From contig JAHDCH010000217.1 of assembly GCA_020629995.1 (NCBI GenBank), positions 1 to 5,055 on the forward strand: a DNA stretch of 5,055 nucleotides. Direction: 5' to 3'. Every line of letters begins with the position of its first letter. Position 1 is the first letter of the stretch. This DNA is from Pseudaestuariivita sp. Its GTDB lineage: Bacteria > Pseudomonadota > Alphaproteobacteria > Rhodobacterales > Rhodobacteraceae. Positions 1 through 5,055 of this stretch are shown piece after piece. The translations under genes were made by a program, and so were the position numbers. A model generated the notes under the pieces. That model made no database searches. It was given only the letters and a program-made list of their open reading frames with translations, and was not told where the DNA came from.

Positions 1-563
1 CGGTGCTGGATGACGGCACGATCCCCGACCGGCGCGGATCGATCACCGTTGATGACGAAGGCACGCCTTCGGCGCGCAATGTGCTGATCGAGGACGGCGT
101 TCTGGTCGGCTATATGCAAGACAGGCAAAACGCGCGGCTGATGGGCGTGGCTCCTACGGGCAACGGGCGGCGCGAAAGCCACGCACACCCGCCGATGCCG
201 CGCATGACCAACACCTACATGCTGGGCGGCGACACCGCTCCGGGTGATATTGTCGCCGACCTCAAGGACGGGATCTATGCCGTGGGCTTTGGCGGCGGGC
301 AGGTCGACATCACCAACGGCAAATTCGTCTTTTCTTGCACCGAGGCCTACCGCGTGCAAGACGGCAAGGTGGGCGCGCCGGTCAAGGGCGCCACGCTGAT
401 CGGCGATGGCGCGACGGCCCTGACCAGGATCCGCGCCATCGGCAACGACATGTCGCTGGACCCCGGCATGGGCAATTGCGGCAAGGCAGGCCAGTGGGTG
501 CCCGTGGGTGTGGGTCAGCCGACGCTGATGATCGATGGTCTGACCGTCGGCGGGTCCGGCTGA
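1..563 (+). CDS. tldD: Metalloprotease TldD, C-terminal part (5' end outside window)
   Basis: The fragment shows 186 residues, with the first complete codon at 3, ending in a TGA at 561-563. It is recognised from the TldD signatures [11 protein letters not shown] near the start, [18 protein letters not shown] (57-74), FSCTEAY (110-116) and the ending [18 protein letters not shown]. TldD pairs with TldE/PmbA to form a zinc-dependent cytosolic protease that degrades unfolded peptides; in Escherichia coli it matures microcin B17 and degrades the antitoxin CcdA. In that family the zinc is held by two histidines of an HExxxH motif, which here lie before the window, and by a cysteine in the C-terminal part. 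The cysteine of [12 protein letters not shown] (fragment residue 159, bases 477-479) matches that ligand. E. coli TldD has about 481 residues, so around 60% of the gene is missing. The visible part is intact, with no frameshift. The distinctive [14 protein letters not shown] string makes TldD more likely than the paralogue PmbA. Confidence 0.95.
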   Translation, partial: VLDDGTIPDRRGSITVDDEGTPSARNVLIEDGVLVGYMQDRQNARLMGVAPTGNGRRESHAHPPMPRMTNTYMLGGDTAPGDIVADLKDGIYAVGFGGGQVDITNGKFVFSCTEAYRVQDGKVGAPVKGATLIGDGATALTRIRAIGNDMSLDPGMGNCGKAGQWVPVGVGQPTLMIDGLTVGGSG

Positions 564-595
564 TCGGGGCATGGCTGGGCACCTGCCCCGGCATC
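562..595 (+). terminator. GC-rich hairpin directly after tldD
   Basis: A perfect 7-bp inverted repeat, CGGGGCA (565-571) and TGCCCCG (584-590), surrounds a 12-base loop. GAT (562-564) can also pair with ATC (593-595) across a two-base bulge, so the stem starts inside the tldD stop codon. There is no T-run on the 3' side; the next bases are GTGTGTG. It is therefore not a textbook intrinsic terminator. It may protect the 3' end of the tldD transcript, or act as a weak or factor-assisted terminator. Confidence 0.45.
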
Positions 596-673
596 GTGTG
601 TGCGCAGCATTTGGTTTTACCGCTCGTTAACCGACTCACCGTAAAGCTGATTTTGCAGCAAGCGGAGCCGGAG
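564..673 (+). other. tldD-dprA intergenic region, possible CtrA half-site
   Basis: The 110-bp gap holds the hairpin described at 562-595 and then an AT-richer stretch (609-658), where a dprA promoter would be expected. TTGGTT at 611-616 could be a poor -35 element, but no convincing -10 follows at 16-18 bp. GTTAACC (626-632) resembles the TTAACC half-site of the cell-cycle regulator CtrA. The second TTAA expected seven bases downstream is absent; only GTAAAG (641-646) occurs nearby. A purine-rich stretch, CGGAGCCGGAG (663-673), abuts the dprA ATG and supplies its ribosome binding site. Confidence 0.3.
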
Positions 674-1831
674 ATGACCGAGGAACCAGTTTCTTCCACT
701 CACCCCCTAATCCCACCCACCACGGAAGACGACCGGTTGTCGTGGATCCGCTTGCTGCGATCACGCAGGGTGGGGATCGCGACGTTTTACCGGCTGTTGG
801 CGGATCACGGCACGGCCGCTGCGGCCCTGGCGGCCCTGCCGGGCATCGCCGCCGCCGCGGGCGTCGAAAATTATGAACCCTGCCCCCCCAAGGTCGCGCT
901 GGCCGAGGCGCGGCAAGCCCGCGCCGCCGGGGCGCGGATGATCTGCCGGGGCGAGGCATTGTATCCCCCTGCCTTGGCCGAAATCGCGGATGCGCCGCCC
1001 TTTGTCTGGGCGGTGGGCGCGCCAGACCTTTTGACTCGCCCGATGGTGGCTCTGGTTGGGGCGCGCAACGCATCTTCGCTGGGCACGCGCATGGCGCGCA
1101 CGCTTGCGCGTGGGCTGACCGAGGCAGGCTGCGTTGTCGTCTCGGGCCTTGCGCGCGGGATCGACACGGTCGCCCACCACGCAGCGCTGGACGGCGGCAC
1201 CCTTGCGGTGATGGCCGGTGGCGTCGACATCCGGTATCCGGCCGAAAACGCAGGCCTTGCGGCCGAAATTGCGACCAAGGGCCTGTTGCTGAGCGAGCAG
1301 CCCATGGGCCTGAGCCCGATTGCCCGGCATTTCCCGACGCGCAACCGCATCGTTTCGGGCCTGTCGCGCGCGGTCGTCGTGGTCGAGGCCGCGCCTCGGT
1401 CCGGCAGCCTGATCACCGCGCGCTGCGCGCTTGATCAGGGGCGCGAGGTGCTGGCTGTGCCGGGCCATCCTTTTGATGCGCGCGCGGGTGGGTGCAACAT
1501 CCTGATCCGCGACGGGGCGACGCTGGTCCGCTCGGCCGAGGATGTGATCGAAGCGCTTGGGCCGCTGGTCGCCACGCAGACTCTAAGGCACATGCCAACA
1601 CCGGACACCAATCTCCCGCCACAAAGGCAGCCGCGCCCGCGCGACCTGCCCACGACGGCGGCCTTGCACAGCCAGATCCTGAGCCGGCTGGGTCCTGCGC
1701 CGGTGGCCGAAGATCAGCTGCGCCGCGACCTTGGCGTGCCTGCACCCGTTCTGTCGCCGGCCCTGACCGAGCTTGAACTGACCGGCGAGGTGGAACGCCA
1801 GCCGGGCGGGCTTGTGACAAAACCGTCTTGA
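674..1831 (+). CDS. dprA: DNA-processing protein DprA (Smf), complete
   Basis: The protein has 385 residues, typical for an alphaproteobacterial DprA. DprA is a cytosolic protein that binds incoming single-stranded DNA, removes SSB and loads RecA during transformation. Domains in order: an N-terminal helical, SAM/HhH-like segment (about 20-63); a Rossmann-fold DNA-binding core with VALVGARNASS (125-135), SGLARGID (157-164), YPAEN (188-192), FPTRNRIVSGLS (220-231), GSLITA (244-249) and GREVLAVPGHP (256-266); a proline-rich linker (about 305-326); and a C-terminal winged-helix domain (about 327-380). The ATG at 674 was chosen because CGGAG lies 6 bases upstream. The reading frame stays open back to 335, but that part overlaps tldD in another frame and has no DprA similarity. 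In Rhodobacter capsulatus a dprA homologue is needed to receive DNA from gene transfer agents and is controlled by CtrA; a similar role here is inference. The gene ends 14 bp from the convergent gene at 1846-2301. Confidence 0.96.
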   Translation: MTEEPVSSTHPLIPPTTEDDRLSWIRLLRSRRVGIATFYRLLADHGTAAAALAALPGIAAAAGVENYEPCPPKVALAEARQARAAGARMICRGEALYPPALAEIADAPPFVWAVGAPDLLTRPMVALVGARNASSLGTRMARTLARGLTEAGCVVVSGLARGIDTVAHHAALDGGTLAVMAGGVDIRYPAENAGLAAEIATKGLLLSEQPMGLSPIARHFPTRNRIVSGLSRAVVVVEAAPRSGSLITARCALDQGREVLAVPGHPFDARAGGCNILIRDGATLVRSAEDVIEALGPLVATQTLRHMPTPDTNLPPQRQPRPRDLPTTAALHSQILSRLGPAPVAEDQLRRDLGVPAPVLSPALTELELTGEVERQPGGLVTKPS

Positions 1832-1845
1832 CCGGCGCGCAAGGA

Positions 1846-2301
1846 CTAGCGGCAGGCGTCCGGCACAACCGGCTGCCAGACCGCGCACAGATCCGGCGCC
1901 GCGTACCAGACATCCGTCGCGCCCAGCTCCCAGAACTGGGCGACCCATGTGTCGCCCGACCGCACATACAGCGCCTGAAGCGTGGTGCCGTCCATGATCT
2001 GCGGATCGAGGACGCCGCGCGCAAAGCCCGGGGTGCCGCGGATGTCGATCCCGGCGCCGCCGGGGCGGCGCGCCTCGAGCGATGCAAACCCAAGGTCGCC
2101 CGCAACCCGAAGATCATGCACCAAAAAGACCACGGGCGCGCCCAGCAACCATTCCGCATGCGGGCGCAGTGCGTCCATCATGGCGCTGCGGTCAGCCGAT
2201 CCGCGCGCCGGCTCTTGATAGGTGGCCGCGCCCTCGGCCCGCGCCTTGGACGCACAAACTACACAGGCCATCATCGCCACGCATGTCAGAGCCTTTATCA
2301 T
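1846..2301 (-). CDS. Small probable exported protein, function unknown
   Basis: The protein has 151 residues from the ATG at 2301-2299 to the TAG at 1848-1846. It starts with a convincing Sec signal peptide: a lysine at position 3, a hydrophobic core (about 4-17) and a likely cleavage site after ARA (20-22). The mature part is about 129 residues. It contains a helical-looking RPHAEWLLGAPVVFLVHDLRV (46-66), a glycine/proline loop (79-92), DGTTLQALYVRSGDTWV (104-120), and an aromatic GATDVWY (127-133). The mature protein has only two cysteines, 139 and 150, close to the C-terminus, which could form a disulfide in the periplasm. It resembles hypothetical exported proteins I recall from Rhodobacteraceae, but I cannot name a domain. 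Starting at the signal peptide is better than the in-frame upstream ATG (2427), whose extra 42 residues are arginine-rich and would bury the signal; GGGGA sits just before the ATG at 2301. The opposite strand has no comparable coding sense here. It is convergent with dprA and divergent from topA. Confidence 0.8.
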   Translation of the reverse strand: MIKALTCVAMMACVVCASKARAEGAATYQEPARGSADRSAMMDALRPHAEWLLGAPVVFLVHDLRVAGDLGFASLEARRPGGAGIDIRGTPGFARGVLDPQIMDGTTLQALYVRSGDTWVAQFWELGATDVWYAAPDLCAVWQPVVPDACR

Positions 2302-2455
2302 CGCGTCCCCATCGCCTCTCACTGCCGCGAAGATGGTCGCACCGGGCGCGCTTTCCAAGCAAAACTGACGTCGGCGTTTGACATTCTCCCCTTGCAGCGC
2401 ACATCGTCCGCATCCATATCGCCTCAAACATTGACCAGCCGAGGACCGCTATTTC
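2302..2455. promoter_or_regulatory. Divergent intergenic region between the small exported-protein gene and topA
   Basis: This 154-bp region must hold the start signals of two genes read in opposite directions. On the plus strand TTGACA (2378-2383) is a perfect sigma-70 -35 hexamer, but the hexamer 17 bp later (ACATCG, 2401-2406) is a poor -10. A heat-shock-sigma-like arrangement overlaps it and is listed separately. GAGGA at 2441-2445, ten bases before the ATG, is the topA ribosome binding site. On the minus strand I find only weak promoter candidates for the small gene. Confidence 0.5.
2385..2420 (+). promoter_or_regulatory. Sigma-32 (RpoH)-like promoter candidate for topA
   Basis: TCTCCCCTTGCA (2385-2396), then 15 bases, then ATCCATATC (2412-2420). 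The classical E. coli sigma-32 consensus is TCTCnCCCTTGAA, 13-15 bases, CCCCATnTA. The CTTG core and CCATAT match and the spacing fits; the upstream TCTC is one base nearer than in the consensus. The predicted transcription start would be near 2427, about 30 bases before the topA ATG. E. coli topA is known to have a sigma-32-dependent promoter, which makes this biologically plausible, but the call rests on pattern matching by eye. Confidence 0.35.
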
Positions 2456-5055
2456 ATGCCCGTTGTCGTTGTCGAATCCCCGGCCAAGGCCAAGACAATC
2501 AACAAATATCTCGGGTCGGACTACACCGTCCTGGCATCCTATGGGCACGTGCGCGATCTGCCGCCCAAGGATGGCTCGGTCGACCCTGACGACGGATTTG
2601 CCATGACCTGGGAGGTCGGCAATGACAGCAAAAAACACGTCAAGGCCATCGCGGACGCGCTGAAAGACGACAACGCCCTGATCCTCGCCACCGACCCCGA
2701 TCGCGAGGGCGAGGCGATCAGCTGGCACCTGCAGGAAGCCCTGACCAAGCGCCGCGCGATCAAAAAGGACACCGACGTCAAACGCGTGACCTTCAACGCG
2801 ATCACCAAGGCCGCCGTCACCGAAGCGATGCAGAACGCACGCCAGGTCGACATGCCGCTGGTCGAGGCGTATCTGGCGCGCCGCGCGCTCGACTATCTGG
2901 TGGGCTTCAACCTGTCGCCCGTCCTGTGGCGCAAACTGCCCGGCGCACGGTCTGCGGGCCGGGTGCAATCGGTCTGCCTGCGCATCATCGTCGAGCGCGA
3001 AATGGAGATCGAGGCCTTCAATCCGGTCGAATACTGGAGCGTGAAGGCCCTGCTTGAGACACCGCAGGGCAAGCCGTTCGAGGCGCGCCTGACCGTTCTG
3101 GGCGGGCAAAAGCTGGACCGGATGAGCCTGGAAAGCGCCAGCGCCGCCGAGCTGGCGGTGCAGGCCGTGACCTCGCGCGCGCTGCACATCAAGTCGGTCG
3201 AGGCAAAACCGTCGATGCGCAACCCGTCGGCGCCCTTCATGACCTCGACCCTGCAACAGGAAGCCAGCCGCAAGTTCGGCTTTGGCGCACGCCAGACCAT
3301 GAACGCGGCCCAGCGTTTGTACGAGGCGGGGCACATTACATATATGCGGACAGACGGCATCGACATGGCGCCCGAGGCCGTGCAGGCCGCGCGCGACGAG
3401 ATCGGCCGCCGCTATGGCGACGCCTACGTCCCCGGCAAGCCACGCGAATACAAGAACAAGGCCAAGAACGCGCAAGAAGCACACGAGTGCATCCGCCCCA
3501 CGGACATGTCCAAGGATCCCGCCAGCCTCAAAATCTCTGAAGGCGATCAGCAGCGGCTCTACGATCTGATCTGGAAGCGCACAATCGCCTGCCAGATGGA
3601 GGCCGCGCGGCTGGAACGCACAACCGTCGACATCGCGTCGGATGATGCGCAGGTCGGCCTGCGCGCAACCGGTCAGGTCGTCAAGTTCGACGGCTTTCTC
3701 AAGGTCTACGAAGAGGGCCGCGACGAGCCGCAAGGCGAAGACGACAAACGCCTGCCCCAGATCACTCAGGGCGATCCGGCGGCCTTTGCCAAGGCATCGC
3801 TGTTCGACGAATTTGCCAAGGCGGGCGAAAAGGCCGCGGCGCAAAGCGCATCGCTGATCGACGACGCCCCCAAGGGCGGGATGCAATCGAACGGCGCGGC
3901 AATCCTGGCACCCAACGAAAGCGTCCTGGCGCTGCAGCACCACACTCAGCCCCCCCCGCGCTACACCGAGGCCACGCTGATCAAGCGGATGGAAGAGTTG
4001 GGCATCGGGCGTCCGTCGACCTATGCCTCGATCGTTACCACGATCCAGGACCGCGAATACGTCCGCAAGGAAAACAACCGTCTCTTTGCCGAAGACAAGG
4101 GCCGGATCGTCACGATCTTTTTGCTCAATTTCTTCCGTCAGTACGTGGGCTACGAATTCACCGCCGAGCTCGAGGAAAAGCTGGACCACGTCAGCGCGGG
4201 CGAGGCAGACTGGCAACGCGTGCTGACCGATTTCTGGACCGAATTTTCCGCCACGGTTGCGGATACGTCCGAGCTGCGCATCACCGAAGTGCTCGACAAG
4301 CTGGATGCCGCGCTGGCGCCCCAGCTGTACCCTGCGCGCGAGGATGGCAGCGATCCGCGCCAATGCCCGCTGTGCGGTGAGGGCCAGTTGCACTTGAAAA
4401 CCTCGCGCACCGGCGGGTTCATCGGCTGCGGACGCTATCCCGAATGCCGCTATACCCGCCCCATCAGCGGCGACGCCGACGCCGAGAGCGACAAGGTGCT
4501 GGGCACCGATCAGGGCGACGAGATCACCCTGCGCTCGGGCCGCTTTGGCCCCTATGTGCAGCGCGGTGAAGTCACAGAAGAGAACAAGAAGCCCAAGCGG
4601 ACGTCGCTGCCCAAAGGCTGGCAAAAGGACGAGATTGACCTGGAAAAGGCTCTCAAGCTGCTCGAATTGCCGCGCCATGTGGGGGATCACCCGTCGGGCG
4701 GGCGGATCACGACCAACCTGGGCCGCTTTGGCCCCTACATCATGCACAAGCTGCCCGGCGGCGACGAAAAGCCGGTCTATGTCACCATCAAGGACCCGAT
4801 GGAGATGTGGGAGATCGGGATGAACCGCGCGGTCGAGCTGATCGACGACAAACGCGCCAATCCGGGGCGCGGGCGGCGCGGCGCGGCCAAACCGCTCAAA
4901 GAGCTGGGCGAGCATCCCGACGGTGGCGGCGCGGTGGGCGTCTATGACGGCCGCTACGGGCCTTATGTCAAATGGGACAAGATCAACGCCACGATCCCCG
5001 ACGGGACCGAGCCGGCGGATGTGACGATGGACATGGCCGTCAAGCTGATCGCCGA
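2456..5055 (+). CDS. topA: DNA topoisomerase I (type IA), 3' end outside window
   Basis: 866 complete codons run from the ATG at 2456 (preceded by GAGGA) to the window edge with no stop. This enzyme relaxes negative supercoils by cutting one strand through a 5'-phosphotyrosine. The N-terminal TOPRIM domain shows ESPAKAKT (Glu7, Lys11) and DPDREGE (Asp80, Asp82, Glu84), the metal-binding acidic residues. Further conserved blocks are YLARRALDYLVGFNLSP (139-155) and GARSAGRVQSVCLRII (163-178). The catalytic tyrosine is Tyr296 in ITYMRTD, with Arg298 beside it; AQEAHECIRPT (339-349) and RYTEATLIK, GIGRPSTYA (502-523) follow. The C-terminal part has one four-cysteine zinc finger (Cys637, 640, 658, 664) and three repeat domains, each centred on GRFGPY or GRYGPY (695-700, 756-761, 832-837). 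E. coli TopA instead has several zinc fingers. An alanine-rich stretch at about 441-486, between LPQITQGD and QHHTQPPPRY, looks like an insertion. Family members of this type are often near 870-900 residues, so probably only a short, perhaps basic, tail is missing. Confidence 0.98.
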   Translation, partial: MPVVVVESPAKAKTINKYLGSDYTVLASYGHVRDLPPKDGSVDPDDGFAMTWEVGNDSKKHVKAIADALKDDNALILATDPDREGEAISWHLQEALTKRRAIKKDTDVKRVTFNAITKAAVTEAMQNARQVDMPLVEAYLARRALDYLVGFNLSPVLWRKLPGARSAGRVQSVCLRIIVEREMEIEAFNPVEYWSVKALLETPQGKPFEARLTVLGGQKLDRMSLESASAAELAVQAVTSRALHIKSVEAKPSMRNPSAPFMTSTLQQEASRKFGFGARQTMNAAQRLYEAGHITYMRTDGIDMAPEAVQAARDEIGRRYGDAYVPGKPREYKNKAKNAQEAHECIRPTDMSKDPASLKISEGDQQRLYDLIWKRTIACQMEAARLERTTVDIASDDAQVGLRATGQVVKFDGFLKVYEEGRDEPQGEDDKRLPQITQGDPAAFAKASLFDEFAKAGEKAAAQSASLIDDAPKGGMQSNGAAILAPNESVLALQHHTQPPPRYTEATLIKRMEELGIGRPSTYASIVTTIQDREYVRKENNRLFAEDKGRIVTIFLLNFFRQYVGYEFTAELEEKLDHVSAGEADWQRVLTDFWTEFSATVADTSELRITEVLDKLDAALAPQLYPAREDGSDPRQCPLCGEGQLHLKTSRTGGFIGCGRYPECRYTRPISGDADAESDKVLGTDQGDEITLRSGRFGPYVQRGEVTEENKKPKRTSLPKGWQKDEIDLEKALKLLELPRHVGDHPSGGRITTNLGRFGPYIMHKLPGGDEKPVYVTIKDPMEMWEIGMNRAVELIDDKRANPGRGRRGAAKPLKELGEHPDGGGAVGVYDGRYGPYVKWDKINATIPDGTEPADVTMDMAVKLIA
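4538..4966 (+). repeat. Three GR[FY]GPY repeat cores in the TopA C-terminal region
   Basis: The codons for GRFGPY at 4538-4555 and 4721-4738 share 17 identical bases, ggccgctttggccccta. The third copy, GRYGPY at 4949-4966, has diverged (ggccgctacgggccttat). They mark the C-terminal TOPRIM-associated repeat domains that help bind single-stranded DNA in type IA enzymes. The repeats belong to the protein and are not mobile DNA. Confidence 0.8.

Noticed and set aside
335..673. N-terminal extension of the dprA reading frame
   Set aside because: It overlaps tldD in a different frame, is Arg/Gly-rich as expected of a shadow frame, and has no DprA similarity. The ATG at 674 has a ribosome binding site and fits the family length.
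761..1468. Several minus-strand frames within dprA
   Set aside because: They are shadows of dprA: arginine-rich, without motifs, and opposite a fully conserved gene.
2302..2427. 42-residue upstream extension of the small exported protein, starting at 2427
   Set aside because: It would place an arginine-rich stretch in front of a clear signal peptide and would overlap the promoter region of topA.
2431..2436. TTGACC as a -35 box of a topA promoter
   Set aside because: A matching -10 would fall inside the coding sequence, past the ribosome binding site and the start codon.
1828..2589. 253-codon plus-strand frame across the dprA-topA interval
   Set aside because: Its translation is Arg/His-rich with no recognisable motif, it is antisense to the signal-peptide protein, and it overlaps the start of topA in another frame.
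4538..4738. The 17-base exact repeat as a possible mobile or recombination element
   Set aside because: Both copies encode the GRFGPY core of the same repeated protein domain, which explains the identity.
2192..4915. A 907-codon open frame on the minus strand opposite topA
   Set aside because: It lies antisense to an unmistakable TopA whose catalytic motifs are all intact. High GC content and the codon bias of topA remove stop codons from this antisense frame. The translation is low in recognisable motifs and runs on into the 3' part of the small minus-strand gene region out of frame.

Overview
The window is a GC-rich (roughly 65%), densely coding chromosomal segment. The protein style (Rhodobacteraceae-type DprA and TopA, alanine-rich, strong G/C third positions) points to an alphaproteobacterium, most likely of the order Rhodobacterales, perhaps the Roseobacter group. 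This placement is inference from remembered family sequences, not from a search.

Layout. Positions 1-563 (+) hold the C-terminal 186 residues of the metalloprotease subunit TldD; its HExxxH part lies before the window. A 110-bp gap carries a GC-rich hairpin right after the tldD stop and a TTAACC motif. Then comes a complete dprA (674-1831, +, 385 aa), the RecA loader for incoming single-stranded DNA. Only 14 bp after dprA, and pointing toward it, lies a small gene (1846-2301, -, 151 aa) for a probable exported protein of unknown function. A 154-bp divergent region (2302-2455) follows, with promoter-like elements reading toward topA. Finally topA (2456 to the window end, +), DNA topoisomerase I, is present for 866 codons and runs off the edge.

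How they fit together. dprA and topA are near neighbours in many bacteria, so this is a recognisable housekeeping/DNA-processing neighbourhood. Here a convergent/divergent small gene separates them, so dprA and topA should not share a simple transcript, and topA probably has its own promoter in 2302-2455. tldD and dprA run in the same direction, but the hairpin and the 110-bp gap suggest at least partly separate expression.

I see no mobile element, CRISPR array, RNA gene or clear novel system. The points most worth checking are a roughly 40-residue alanine-rich insertion inside TopA, a heat-shock-sigma-like promoter before topA, a possible CtrA half-site before dprA, and the uncharacterised exported protein wedged between dprA and topA.
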